DNA of 64,000 nucleotides from Bimastos eiseni (GCA_959347315.1 OY365822.1:11992755-12056754); one strand, 5' to 3'; shown: positions 1-12,043, counted from the first letter of the stretch. The notes: generated by a model from the letters alone, not told the origin. Numbers and translations are program-made.

Positions 1-37
1 GACTTGTCCCCCTCGACCCTCCTGGGATCGCCTCCCC
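1..37. mobile_element. Fragment of MITE family A (hAT-like), cut by window edge
   Basis: The first bases match the right-hand end of the complete element at 28068-28210: the same order of GACTTGT, CCCTCGACCC and GGGATCGCC is seen. Only the terminal part lies inside the window. The family is non-coding and short, with ends of the type CAG(A/G)GGCGGCGATC. Confidence 0.6.
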
Positions 38-136
38 GGATCGACGGCTTGACAATTCAAGTTTGTCTTCGATAGGTTCTTATAAATAGCCTGATACATA
101 CGTACATGGGATTGCTTTGCGTGTTCAATTGTTCAG

Positions 137-246
137 GCGCAAAGGCCTGGCAGAAGTTGAGCAAGGAGGAGAAAGAGCCATACAATCGGAACAGCCTTAG
201 CGACAGCGACCGATATGCGAAGGAGCGTTTTCGGTATTGCAATAAG
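137..246 (+). CDS. HMG-box protein, internal exon (second half of an HMG box)
   Basis: The exon encodes 36 codons beginning AKAWQKLSKEEKEPYNR and ending RFRYCNK. The pattern W-x2-LS-x-EEK-x-PY followed by (R/K)Y-x-KE is that of helices 2 and 3 of an HMG box, a DNA-bending domain of nuclear or mitochondrial proteins. Helix 1 must lie upstream of the window. The acceptor is TTGTTCAG before position 137 (incoming phase 1) and the donor is AAG/GTAGGG after 246 (outgoing phase 0). The outgoing phase fits the next exon. Which HMG-box subfamily this is (HMGB, TFAM-like or other) cannot be told from half a box. Confidence 0.8.
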
Positions 247-1362
247 GTAGGGCCTACACTGCATTACACTACATACTCAGCTACATCGTGCTTCAGTACA
301 CTACACTACATATTATTACCATGCTTCACTGCAAAACGCAATATTTCATCAGACTACACTCATGTTACCTGCATTACAGTGTATACTGTGTACAGTCTAC
401 TGTAATGTAAGTGGTAATGTAATGTGGTAAGTGGTAATGTAAGTTGTAGTGCAGTACACTGTACTACAACGTACTATGAGACTTTGCGCCACACTTCGTT
501 ACACCACACTACACTGGCTAATGGCTATAATACAATTTATTACAAGAGACTACATTTTGACATGATACTCTGAATACTCTATAAACTTGATTACACGCTT
601 GCTTCCCGGCTAATTGACTGTGGCACTTGGATCGGAGCTTTCGTTCTGCTGTTTGCCTTATCAACCCGTGTACCTAAGTGTGGTAGGGTCTATAAGAACT
701 TTGGCTCCCCTCTAAGAAGCGGATTGCGTTTTGGGGTCGCGCATAAATGACGCGGTTCAACAGAGGGGATTCGAGAATACAATTTCTTTGCGTACGCTAT
801 ATATGGATGCGCCCTTATAGAAGACTCTCCGCTGGCTCCCAATCCGCCAGCGTATTATATTGAAGGTCTGTTCTCCATGCGCAACAGTCTTGTTGGTTCT
901 GCTCCACTCTGCCTCACGGCCTTCCGGGTGATCCCGTATCATCCGCTTTGCAGTCGTTCTTTCCTGTATGCGATCCTCAGCTGGGGGGGGGGGGGGGCTA
1001 TCTAGTCATTCCACGGACACGTGCTTCTACGGCCAAGAAGACAGACAGACAGGCAGAGATGGACAGATAGACAGACTGATAGATAGACAGAGAAAGAGAG
1101 GCCGAGGATCCACAAATTTGGGTCCAGCAACCGAAATACTTCGTTCATCAAACCCAGCTTAAAATGGGAATGTACTTGCTTTCCCATTGATGCGTCTCAA
1201 CCTTTAGAAATGACCAGATTAGAAAGCCTCGAAGGATCTGCTTAAGCAACGACAAGTGTAGGAATGACGACTAGTTATATACGCTTTGTCCATTAGCTTT
1301 TGCCACGAATCTGTTTTGTAATAAGCGTAAGTAATTTTTGTTATTAATTTATTTCATTGCAG
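247..1362 (+). other. Intron of the HMG-box gene with degenerate TACACTAC-type repeats
   Basis: At about 250-560 the DNA is built of degenerate TACACTACA-like words, a style that recurs at 29640-29990. A run of eleven or more G residues lies near 984, followed by CAGACAGA/GATAGACA repeats at 1035-1095. No further coding sequence is recognised. Confidence 0.55.
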
Positions 1363-1397
1363 ATAGTTTTTCCGAGAAAGGACGACACGAGATTCGG
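1363..1397 (+). CDS. HMG-box protein, short penultimate exon
   Basis: This 35-nt exon reads IVFPRKDDTRF plus two bases. The acceptor TTTCATTGCAG has a good pyrimidine tract and the donor is GG/GTAAGG. It enters in phase 0, which matches the preceding HMG exon, and leaves in phase 2, which matches the terminal exon. Phase consistency on both sides is the main evidence, because the sequence is too short for a family assignment. It would place a basic stretch directly after HMG helix 3. Confidence 0.6.
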
Positions 1398-1414
1398 GTA
1401 AGGAGCGTCACCAC

Positions 1415-1895
1415 TCATCATGATATCGACATATCGATAGCTCATCATGATCTACATCTTCTTACATATCTCATATATCTTATATCTATCTTATATCCTA
1501 ATTATGTGACATCCCCTATATCTTCTATCTTCGATCATACTATTACATACGAATCAACAGGTCAACAGATCATCTGGTGTATATATTCTTACATATCTCA
1601 TACATCTCATATCTATTTTATATCATATTAAGTCTTATATCTTCTATCTTACGTCTTCTATCATAAATATCGACGAATCTTTAGGCTGTTTAATAGATAA
1701 TCTTGATCATTATATCTTCTTACAAATTATCTTCTTATAGATATATCTCATATATCTTATATCTATTTTCTTGCATATATCTATCGTTATCACATGTCTT
1801 TTATCTTATATCTTCTATCATACTACAGACGAATCATCTATCAATTGTTCATCTTATCTATATCATTTTTATCTACCTCGAAGTCATAGGTATAT
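1415..1895. repeat. Degenerate ATATCT/CATATC low-complexity tract
   Basis: The intron between 1398 and 1989 is dominated by words such as TCATATATCTTATATC and CTTATATCTTCTATC with no fixed period. An antisense copy of the L2-type LINE tail (TTTATATAGCGCC) follows at about 1900-1935. Confidence 0.6.
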
Positions 1896-1989
1896 GGTCA
1901 TTTATATAGCGCCTTATAGAAGCTCACTAAGGCGCTAAATGGACATGCTGGGCTTTATCTCGGCTGTTTATTTTGCATGGTTAATATAG

Positions 1990-2209
1990 GGAAGATGGAG
2001 CAGAATCATTCGATGGAGACCACGAACCAAGCGAAATGGACATCAACGATGAAAAAGAGATGAAGGAGTGGCTGATGCAGACCAACGCCATGCCGTCATC
2101 ATCGACCGCGACGGCAGACGTAAAGCAAGGAGGATCCGGGCAGCCACAAGAGGCCAAAGGAGGATCCGGGCAACCACAAAAAGCCAAAGGAAGATCCAGG
2201 CAGCCATAA
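1990..2209 (+). CDS. HMG-box protein, terminal exon with acidic linker and repeat tail
   Basis: The exon starts after the acceptor TTAATATAG and enters in phase 2, completing the glycine codon split by the upstream donor. It reads EDGAESFDGDHEPSEMDIND, continues with KEMKEWLMQTN, then a Ser/Thr-rich spacer and two and a half copies of a ten-residue unit GGSGQPQ(E/K)AK-G. It stops at TAA 2207-2209. An acidic or low-complexity tail after the box is common in HMG-box proteins. The stop lies in the third repeat unit exactly where the other two units have CAA (see findings), so the reading frame may once have been longer. Readthrough would add only about eleven codons before another TAA. Confidence 0.65.
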
Positions 2210-2218
2210 GAGACCCAA
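2129..2218 (+). repeat. 30-bp tandem repeat within and across the end of the HMG-box CDS
   Basis: Three units of 30 bp start at 2129, 2159 and 2189. Each begins GGAGGATCC or GGAAGATCC and carries CCACAA or, in the last unit, CCATAA. The period is a multiple of three, so the frame is kept from unit to unit. Confidence 0.85.
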
Positions 2219-2423
2219 GGAGGACCCGTTAAAAGTAAAGCATAAATCACCATGGTAACATCGTAAAAACTTGCACCGCGCCGTATCATCTGAAGCGAAG
2301 GGGCAACAAAAGAAGTCGCAAAACCGAAAACTTTGCACCGTGAGGAACCAAAGACGTACCACTTGAATTATACCACAAATGAACTCTCGGCTCTGTTGAC
2401 AGAGTCGATCCCTGATCCATGTG

Positions 2424-2617
2424 ATATATATATATACATATATATATATGTGTATATAAAATGCCCTTTGCGGCAAATGAATATGAAATCGTGTATAAAC
2501 GTTTATGGTATTGTTGGAATTAATTAGGCCTAGGCCTATAACTTTGTGTAGGCAACCCCGGCCTGTATTAGCAGGAATTGCTCAGCAACAGCAACAACAA
2601 CAGTAACAATAATAGTG

Positions 2618-2652
<35 letters not shown>

Positions 2653-2713
2653 CTTCGGGACATTGCCAACACTCACTTAGCTCATCATGGGCGATAACGG
2701 CATAATGTGAAAC

Positions 2714-2798
<85 letters not shown>
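2424..2798. repeat. TA dinucleotide tract and TAA/ATA microsatellites
   Basis: An (AT)n tract at 2424-2456 is followed by (AAT)n at about 2613-2652 and again at about 2719-2798. The second TAA array directly abuts the truncated 5' end of the LINE fragment that begins at 2800. Confidence 0.9.
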
Positions 2799-2799
2799 G

Positions 2800-4050
<1,251 letters not shown>

Positions 4051-6044
4051 GGGGAGAGAGGCTGGCGGGAACAAATGCTGACTCGTCCTTACCCAGCAAA
4101 GACATGTGAAAAGAAAAAATGGTGTATTGATGTAGCAGATAAGCTGGCAGCATAAATTCTGGCCAGAGGATGTCACGTGGAAGCTTTCGACAGCTTCCGG
4201 CAGCTCCGAGGGTATGGCAAAGGATCAGCGGCCCGACCTCGGCCCACAAATAGAAAGTAAATGCCTATGCAGTAAAAGGCAATTAAATTGGCATCGTGGG
4301 GTGAACATAACGATTATGCGTGTGTCTATAGCAATCATCCGACCGTTAGTCGTGTTCAGTTTCAAATTAATTTTTCGTATTTTTACTGAGTTTTTGCTGG
4401 CGATTTGCGGATTATTTTTCCTGGTGTTAACTTCGGATTCAGCAGGATCTAATTGATCTTAATTTTGATCGTCGATCCGGTTACTTTGAGCCTCGAAATG
4501 CCTTGTTCGCCTCTTATCTGTGACACCCATGCTGCTGAGTCTATACCCTTGTCCATGGCGTCTGGTTGGACGTGATCATCACCCGTGACGATTGTGGGAC
4601 AGTGGGATTGCCGATCTACACACAGCCAAGTGACAGTAATAGCACTGTAGGCCTAATACCATATTTAACCGCATAACTTAACAGTACATTATGCGTTAAA
4701 CTTTAGGAAAAGCGCTAACACAGAGATATAGGCTTACATGAACATGTAGGTCCAACTTGTACAGCGTGCCGTATAGGCCAATATTTTAACGGTCGGTACA
4801 CATCAGGGCCTACCAATTATTAATTCGACGCTTCTATTGTTAATTTTAAATAATTGCCTAAAGACTTTAGAGTTTTCAGATCACCACGTTGAAAAATGTG
4901 TGTTAAAATAATCATTATAACCATATTATCAAATTTCTCTGCAATCTCTGCAAATATGCGCAAAATCCAGAGGGCGCACATGCGCCCCCTTGCGCCCCTC
5001 TGCGGACGCCCATGAGTACATAAATCATTAACTTTGTGCACGCCATAACTGATAGGCCTATAATATCTTTTATTAGTTGATTGCAGGCCCACTCTGGTCC
5101 ATATAGATCGCCGGGCCCCTAGGCATATGTCCTCTGTCCCCTCTCAGCGGGCCTGACTACATAATTAAAATATACTATTGCAGATTAGCAGGCACATGAA
5201 ATTTGTTCGGTATGTCATGCCGGTGTTAAGAGTTCGAGCGCGTACTTACTGACTTTTCTAGGAAGCCGCTGTAGGTGTATCAAAAAGGGCGCTGCGCTTA
5301 TTTTCCAAAACTCAAGTTTGAACGAATAGAAGTGGAAACGCATAAATTTTACGAATTAAAACTACGTAAACTATAAAACTACAAAAATAGCAGTTTATTT
5401 TGTTTATTGTATTAACGTGACACATTTTAAGTGTGAGATCGCGTATATACTGAGTGATTTCAACGTGCGAATTTGCGATGAAGCAGAACTAACCTATGGA
5501 GAACCGATTTGCGAATCTATTGCATTGCCAACGATTGTTTCTAATGCAATATATAAAATTATATTAGAATACCTTACCTTGGCTAAGTTGGAATAAGAAT
5601 ATTGGCTTACCATATTTCTGTTATAGGTTCTATTACAGAATTATAATATAACTCACGAGGCATTACAGATGTTCACTAATGCTACGCTGAGTATATTAGT
5701 GTCTCGTGAATTATAATTAGTAAAGTTCTTGTATGACACCCGTGTCTGACGCACAAGGCATTAACGATAGAGCTCCATATTCAGACGATCAGTCCTTAAG
5801 ACAAAACAGATATAATATATAAATATATAAATAAAATGGTGGAAGGAAGCTGAAGCCGTGGAAGACCCAGAATCTGCTGGTTTGACAATGTCATGGCGTG
5901 GACTGGTGTAAAAGGCACAAGCTTAATGAACATCGTACGAGACAGAAAGCATTGGACATCACTTTCCCATTCATGTAGTCAACCGTCGCAAAGCGACGAT
6001 GACAATATGACATGACATGATAAAATATATTTATGACCTTTCAG
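4051..6044. other. About 2 kb between the HMG-box and MIF4G genes, no gene recognised
   Basis: No conserved coding sequence was found on either strand. The stretch holds four TAGGCCTA-like words and an imperfect palindrome at about 5640-5715. Upstream exons or the promoter of the MIF4G gene could lie here, but nothing identifies them. Confidence 0.4.
5640..5715. repeat. Imperfect palindrome with nested stem
   Basis: The outer arms ATTATAATATAACTCACGAG and CTCGTGAATTATAAT pair, and inside them CACTAAT pairs with ATTAGTG. Such a structure may be a degraded short foldback element. Confidence 0.45.
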
Positions 6045-6274
6045 TATGAAGAAGAGTGTAGTCGGTGGGATAGCACCACGTATTGACATGTCACACGGTT
6101 TTGTGAAGACCATCCAGAAGGATCTGACGGCTCGTGCGATGGAACTGAACCTGGTGCCTGCGAAACCTAACCAGCAGAATGGAAACAGGAGAGAAGAGAC
6201 TTTGTCACCACTGAAAACCGGGAGTGCTGTTCAATACCGAACATTAGTGACTAAACTCCCACACCTGGATGCTG
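6045..6274 (+). CDS. MIF4G-domain protein (CTIF/MIF4GD-like), first recognised exon
   Basis: The exon follows the acceptor GACCTTTCAG and contains ATG at 6046 as its first full codon. It may therefore be the first coding exon with a 5' UTR exon upstream, or an internal exon. It encodes 76 codons (MKKSVVGGIAPRIDMSHG at the start, TKLPHLDA at the end) and leaves in phase 1 at GCTG/GTAGAT, which fits the next exon exactly. The region is basic and low in recognisable domains, as expected for the part ahead of a MIF4G domain. The family call rests on the downstream exons. Confidence 0.65.
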
Positions 6275-6837
6275 GTAGATATTTCTCTTCCACAATGTCA
6301 CTACTTTTTTCTTATTTTATTTTTTATGATCCCACTTTATCAATCAGGTTTTGTGAGCCTGGAAAGAGCTTTTGTGATGCTTTTCTTGGTAGTTCGTTTA
6401 TTTAATCATATTCATTAACGACAGTAACTATAGTAACAATTATGGCACGATCTCTGGGACGCATGTGAGGCCTATCTGTTTCCGTGTCTGGCTCTCATAA
6501 TCCACTGGTAATTCAATGTGGTGGCAATCTGCAGTACTTTTTATGCCCTGGACTTTTGACAAAATATTAATTTTTATTACTGTTGTTATTAGTATTATTG
6601 TTATATTGTTATTATTATTAAAGCACTTGCTACACCCAGAGTCAGTAAATCTCAATCCAAGTCATGTTTTCAAGCTGAATTTAAATTTTAAGGTTAATAG
6701 TATGTTAATTAATTTTGGTATAGTTATTTTCACTATTTTATATATTTTTGAATATGCCTTGCTTTTCCTAAACCTTGCTCAGGGTAGATTTTTTGTACCT
6801 TACATACTTTATTTGCTCTTCATCACTCTGTTGGAGG

Positions 6838-7035
6838 CTGTAGGGTATTGGATAACACACTGGGGTACAGAACTGAGGAACCAGCAGGGCAGCAAGTTCG
6901 AGACCTGTATCCTCCGTAAAGTTGACTGGTCCTTCTTTTGCTGTTGGATGTTTTATGTGATTGGCGTCTTGCATGGCTGTCAACCGTTAAATTTGTCTCC
7001 TGTAATGACTTGTCATCATTCGTTCTTGCGGTTTG
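6838..7035 (+). mobile_element. tRNA-derived SINE (family S2), copy 1
   Basis: It begins near GTAGGGTATTGGATAACAC and carries a B-box-like CAAGTTCGAGACC about 60 bp later. Its 3' portion runs through TTGCATGGCTGTCAACCG to CTCCTGTAATGACTTGTC. The same order of blocks recurs at 63822-64000, which shows that it is a dispersed family. A degenerate TTA tract follows at about 7098-7122. Confidence 0.65.
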
Positions 7036-7124
7036 CCAGTTTGAAATTTTACGAATAAATTATTATTTTAAATATATATAGAAATTATTCTAAATTATTA
7101 TTATTATTATTATTATTATTACAC

Positions 7125-7255
7125 TCTGTAGCAATGAGTATGCTGTAATTAGTATGTTGTGGTGAGTATGCAGTAATGAGTATGCAGTAATAAGTATGCT
7201 GTAATGAGTGAGTTGTAAGGATAATGTGTAATGAGTATGCTGTAATGAGTATTTC
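7125..7255. repeat. Minisatellite of TAATGAGTATGCTG-like units, array 1
   Basis: Twelve- to fourteen-base units such as GTAATGAGTATGCT are repeated with variants, including a distinctive GAGTGAGTTGTAAGGATAA block. The same units in the same order recur downstream of the gene at 12301-12842. Confidence 0.85.
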
Positions 7256-7348
7256 TTTACCTTCCTTACTTTGAATTGCTTATTTTGCCTAACCTTCCAT
7301 TGCTTTACATCTCTTCATCACCTTAGCTGCCTATTGTTTTTTTTTCAG

Positions 7349-7444
7349 ACGCTGTTCCAAGTACCCCTGAGGATATGGTGGAATTGGCCGAACTGCCTCG
7401 GTATATTCCAGACGCACAGCGCGTGATACAGATGGCCATCACTG
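7349..7444 (+). CDS. MIF4G-domain protein, second exon
   Basis: After a strong acceptor (T-run then CAG) the exon enters in phase 1 and reads DAVPSTPEDMVELAEL, then PRYIPDAQRVIQMAIT. It leaves in phase 1 at ACTG/GTAAGA. Both phases match the flanking exons at 6045-6274 and 9242-9360. The acidic/hydrophobic segment leads into the helical MIF4G fold. Confidence 0.8.
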
Positions 7445-7529
7445 GTAAGACTCGAGCGACCTTCATCACTCAGCCATGGAGGTTTGACCTACAGGCTGAT
7501 CATTCATTCAGCTAGGCATAATCATTCAC

Positions 7530-7825
7530 AGGGATATTTATGTGGCTAAACTCGATCATTGGTGGGGCTAATATGATCATTCACGTGGCTTTTCATGTGG
7601 CTAAACTCAATCATTGGTGGGCTAGTATGATCATTCATGTGGCTATTCTTGTGGCTAAACTCGATCATTGGTGTGGCTAGTCATGAGGCTAGCATAATCA
7701 TTCGTGGGGCAAATTTCATGTGGATTAGTGTGATTATTCTTGTTTCTATTCATGTGGATAAGCATGATATTTCATGTGGCTATTCATGTGATGCATCATT
7801 CATGTGGCTGTCACATGATGAATCA
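7530..7825. repeat. Tandem repeat of about 65 bp based on TTCATGTGGCTA and GATCATTGGTGG
   Basis: At least three long units share the order GTGGCTAAACTC, ATCATTGGTGG, GCTA, TGATCATTC. They decay into shorter GTGGCTATTCATGTG units on the right. The array lies in the intron just after the second MIF4G exon. Confidence 0.8.
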
Positions 7826-8039
7826 CATACTCCTGCATGTACTTTTTGTCATGGTAAGAAATCAGTCAGAAACTGTTGGTAGAATCACTTTTAGGAGAAT
7901 CGAACGAATCACACCGAGCTGTTGCTCACGAAGAGTGATTGATGCTCATTATTAATTATGAAATACTGCTCATGCCAAGAAACTCGTGTAAATGATGACA
8001 GTCTACATCTAACCACTGGATGCATATGTCACCTATATA

Positions 8040-8350
8040 CGGTCTACCCATCCAACAGCGGATTGTGTACCGCGTTTCTATCAGGTGCCTATCAGGTGTC
8101 TTCTACGCAGGTTGAACTCCCTTGTTCTCCTCAAACAAACTACTATTAGACAGCATCACGCTTTCTCTATTGTTGGCCCAATGGCATTTAATGCGCTACC
8201 ATTGTCGTTGTGTCTTATGCCTAGGGTTCATTCAGATGCATTTTCCAGTAGCCTTAAGACTTCTTTTCTTTGAGTCAGGAGCAGGGAGCACTCCTGAGTA
8301 GTAACCTTGAAGGAGCGCTATATAAATTTTCACAATGAATGAATGAATGA
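8040..8350 (+). mobile_element. CR1/L2-type LINE: C-terminus of the polyprotein and 3' tail
   Basis: The frame ending at 8273 contains FSIVGPMAFNALPLSL followed by HSDAFSSSLKTSFL. This matches the usual C-terminal pattern of CR1/L2-like reverse transcriptases: F-S-x-x-G-P, then N-x-L-P-x-S, then F-x-x-x-LK. It is followed by a GC-rich stretch, GGAGCGCTATATAAAT and an (ATGA)n end. It is 5'-truncated, with only the last part of the coding region left. Confidence 0.8.
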
Positions 8351-8377
8351 ATACTAGGATCTCTGCATAGATCAATC

Positions 8378-8710
8378 AATCAAAAATACTTGATATTAGC
8401 GCCCCTTCAAGACATCTTCTCAGAGTCGCTCTCGGCCTAACCCTCTCGGCTGAAAAGGACAGTTTTAAGAGTGGTGTAAAATGAAGCTCTATGGGAAGGC
8501 CATTTCAAATGGTAGGTCCCATGACCGAGATAGCCCTATGCTGCATTATGGAAGTGCATGCAGAAGGGACGATCAGGTTGCCATGAACCGCAGAGCGAAG
8601 TGGTCGTCGACCACTGCTGCCAGTGATAGGGCGACATAGCTCCTGCAAATAAGCAGGCGCAGTACCGCCAAGGCAGCGCCAAACTAAGGCAGATACCCTA
8701 AATACTTAGG
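8378..8710 (-). mobile_element. Antisense L2-type LINE/SINE 3' region
   Basis: ATTAGCGCCCCTTCAAGAC followed by TCGGCTGAAAAGGACAGTTTTAAG is shared with antisense copies at 39475-39625 and 59925-60110. The reverse complement ends in the GCGC-TATATAAAT-type tail. No open frame is left. Confidence 0.65.
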
Positions 8711-9241
8711 CAGATACCCTAAAAACCTTAAATACAGACACATTATATGCATCCATGAATATATACATGCATATAATATGCATGCGTGCATATATACATG
8801 TGACCCCTTTAGGTTCCCCTGTGTAACCAGATTGTTCATTTTTTTTAAATTGAAAATCGTAATTTATTCATTTTTTTATGTTTTTGTTTACCAAATAAAT
8901 TGAATTTAAAAAATTGAATATCTCTCCATACATGTATTACACAACAGTGCATTTATGAATATGACTATTTATATAGTGCCGTTAACAATGTAATGATGAG
9001 CTGCATTTTTCCCCAGTCACTTTTTAGTACGCACTCGTCGTTTACGCACTGATGACCTCATGGGAGTGTGATGAAAGAGAATGCGTGCACACATTTATTC
9101 ATGTGAGCGCAATTGATGGGTGCATATAATATGTGTCTGTATGTATGTATGGATTTGAGCGGCGCTATGTGAATGTGAATATCTCTCCATACATGCTTGA
9201 TTACATTACATTACAATTGTGATTGCTGTTCTTTATTCTAG

Positions 9242-9360
9242 ATCCGAAGCAATTGTCTCAGACTGAACTCGGACAAGTAAGCAAGAGTCTCGTGGAAAGA
9301 GCCTGCGAGGATTTCGCATACTACGATGTTGCTGCCCTGCTGTGTGGCTTCATCTGCAAG
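9242..9360 (+). CDS. MIF4G-domain protein, third exon (start of the MIF4G fold)
   Basis: The acceptor TTTATTCTAG leads into phase 1, completing the Asp codon opened by the previous exon. The exon reads DPKQLSQTELGQVSKSLVER, then ACEDFAYYDVAALLCGFICK, and leaves in phase 0 at AAG/GTAATC. Helices of the type L-x2-V-x2-I/L-V followed by D-x-x-x-A-x-L-C-x-x-I match the first repeats of MIF4G domains in PAIP1, MIF4GD and CTIF, which bridge cap-binding, poly(A) or histone-mRNA factors to the translation machinery. Confidence 0.85.
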
Positions 9361-9861
9361 GTAATCTTTACGTTTACGTTTTATGCTGAACTGCTTGTTA
9401 GGGGTAAATCGTATGTCTCTCAGGGACCTCGCTGATCTCAAGCAGCTCGCTCTGTCTGTTGGGTCATGTATTTAGATTGCTGCAAGGTTTAGGGTTTTTG
9501 AAAATGTGAGACTTTAATTTCTGGTGGGAAGCCCGAGGGATGATGGATTGAAGAGTCCATTAGCAAGAGTGTTTAAAGTTGAGTGCTTCTGGATTATTAT
9601 TATGTGTGAGGCGCTATATAAATCCAAAAATACATTAAGTGGTTCAGAACACGTGTTGTCTGTGTTGAAACCACTGCAAATTAATCTGGAACAATTAACT
9701 TTCTTTGTATCCTCTCAAAAGCCATTATAATTATTGCCCATTGTAACAGTACTATTATCCAAGCCATTCTAACAAGTCTACAGCTCTCTTGCAATGAAGA
9801 ATTTCTGCCCTAATGTTTCCTTCGGTTTCGTAAACGATTTATGCATCCCGACCCAAAGTTG

Positions 9862-10225
9862 CCCTGTTTGAAATTCTTGAAATTTGATATAGCCCTTCTT
9901 CCAACATCTTTTGCTCAGAAGTGCACACGTCTCGACGGCGGAATTGCAGTTGTACTGCAGAGCAATTATGCACAAAGGATGTAGGGCTCTATGTTCCTCG
10001 GATAGGGGGAGCTACTGGTCCCACGAGCTCGATCCTCAATTAAGCAGCACTGAGCCTTCTCGGTTGTGGGCCCCTCCATTAGAAATGGACTTCGCATGCT
10101 CCCTAGGAGCAATCTGCCAGCCTTCTATCATATCCTCAAGTCATTTTTGTTTGGCCGCTGCCTGGCTGAGAGGCCTCTTGAGTAGGTTTCTTGCAGGGGT
10201 GCTATATAAATTTTCGAAATGAATG
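9862..10225 (-). mobile_element. Degraded composite: SINE S1 tail block plus L2-type tail
   Basis: At 9870-9990 the sequence matches the tail and body of SINE S1 (CTTCTTCCAACATCTTTTGC, CAGTTGTACTGCAGAGCA), but the tRNA-like head is missing. At 10140-10225, in plus orientation, a separate L2-type end runs GGGGTGCTATATAAATTTT then (ATGA)n. Several insertions appear to be merged here. Confidence 0.55.
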
Positions 10226-10321
10226 AATGGATTTTAATTAAGTGCATTTTAGGAAAGTCTCAGATGCAATATATACACATGGACTGCTTTGTGATATCTT
10301 ACATAGTCAGAGGAGGGAAAG

Positions 10322-10552
10322 ACAGACCTTAACACCATTCCAGATGCTCGATTCGTTCGCGCCGTACTCGAGGCCTGCAACCAGCGAATGTCGATGGCCA
10401 CCCAGATGCGAAAGGCAGATGTGCGTTACTGGATAAATTTCTGCCTCTTCCTGGCTGGCCTCTACCTTCAGATGAGCCTACACGGCGGTCGACTGTACGA
10501 ACTCCAGTGCATCCTCTTCAAGATTCTTGAGTTCTTATCGCACCCTCCTTCG
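10322..10552 (+). CDS. MIF4G-domain protein, fourth exon (central MIF4G repeats)
   Basis: The exon reads TDLNTIPDARFVRAVLEACN, then ADVRYWINFCLFLAGLYLQM and LYELQCILFKILEFLSHPPS. The helix containing W-x-x-F-x-x-FL-x-x-LY is the most typical MIF4G signature (compare the pattern F-V-x-FL-x-ELY in PAIP1). Incoming phase 0 needs the acceptor at AAAG/ACA (10321) or GAG/GAG (10312); both are weak, so the start is uncertain by nine bases. The outgoing phase 0 is best met by TCG/GTCGAA after 10552. The frame runs on to 10594 in unspliced DNA. Confidence 0.8.
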
Positions 10553-11246
10553 GTCGAAAGTCCTACTGAGGCAGGCAAATGTTCATTGAATTGAAATCCG
10601 AATATCTCTCTGTGCTGTCTATAATTATGATTAGCTTTGTATTTACTCTTTCATCAGTGACATTTTAACATTGCGTCACCTCTTTTTATACTCGAGTGTC
10701 TTATTATTTGCTGCATTTTTTATTACTTTGCTTTGCATTAGAAGATGAAGAGCAGTCCTTTTTAGCTATCCCTGGGGCGACCAGTGTCGTGCTTGGGCCT
10801 ACTCATCATGAACAGGGCACCACAAACTTATGGGTCACCCAAAATTGCCTTGTCATTCTCATAGGACAATAGTATAATTGTCATTTGAACAGGTATTTGA
10901 CTAATAACCAGGGCTATAGAGGAATTTTGCATAGGACCCTGAAAATACTAAATATGTCGCTGTTGGTAGCCATTAGCCATGGGTGTTAACTGTGACTTAA
11001 TTTTTAGTAGCATCCACTTATTCGGACGAGTGACAACTCCTCTCCGTCGCCATCTGATCTCCCCACTGACAGTGTACGATCAGTGTGCTCATTATAGCTG
11101 CGTTGGCTGGGGGGTGTCGGCAGAAGCAAAATCTTGAAACAAATTTCTGCCCTTTTGGGGTTTTGAACCCTCCACCTCTCATTTGACATCCCAGTGGGCT
11201 AACCGCTTCTCGGTTGCCTTAAATACATTTAAAACTTGTCTTATTT

Positions 11247-11462
11247 ATTCTGAAATTTGATATATCGCCCTTCTTCCAACAGTTTTTGCTCAGAAGTGCA
11301 CACGCCTCGACGGCGCAGTTGCAGTTGTACTGCAGAGCAGTTGTGTGCGAAGGACTTGCTCAAGGTCCCTACACAGTGACGCTGTGGATGAGAGTCGAAC
11401 CCGCTCACTCAGTCAGCGCGCACTTGGTGTTACGGCTGACCGATCGGCCACCGTGCCACACA
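11247..11462 (-). mobile_element. Composite SINE S1 (tRNA-like head, L2-like tail), copy
   Basis: Read on the minus strand it starts with a tRNA-like region containing GTGGCCGATCGGTCAG (A-box position) and GGTTCGA (B box). It continues through a body with CTGCAGTACAACTGCAACTG and ends in TTGGAAGAAGGGCGATATATC. Close copies lie at 14779-14999 and 54347-54561. Confidence 0.75.
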
Positions 11463-11899
11463 TGTTTGAGCTGTAGCTTGTCTTCTGCTGTCTCTCTGAT
11501 TCATTGTCAATGTGACTTCTAGTGTATTATGCCTTTAACTACATTTTCATTTGAAGCGAGCATCAATAGTTGGTTCATTGTTGTGACAAGTGTGTTGTAT
11601 TGTATCTGTGAATTTATATAGCACCTGTCACAGTGTACACCAATCAAAGGCGATTCCATAGCTGGAAAGATATGAGAAAGGAAATGAGGAACTTTGTTCA
11701 CTAGTTAGTAAGAACTTAGTAATGGGTCTGCAGAAGCCATATAGGTTTGGTTACTTTGTTATTCATGTGGGTATCCTTAACTTCTGTTATCTGGTTTTAC
11801 CAGTGAATTTTGCCTTTACTTAAGGTTATATAATCTATCATATTTTATGATTCTTTATTCTGTGATTTTTATCTCACAATATTTTGCCTGTGGTTGTCA

Positions 11900-11990
11900 T
11901 CACATGCCTTAAGACCTTTCTGTTCCCACGCACAGACGCCCGTTGAGCGCTGCTGATTTGAGTGGTGCTATATAAATGATTGATTATATT
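11900..11990 (+). mobile_element. L2-type LINE tail
   Basis: CTTAAGACCTTTCTGTTCCC resembles the end of a CR1/L2 coding region. It is followed by TTTGAGTGGTGCTATATAAA and an ATTG/ATTA end. Confidence 0.6.
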
Positions 11991-12043
11991 AAATTACATT
12001 ACAACTTGTGCTACCTTCTCATACCTTTGTTTTACCTGTCCAG

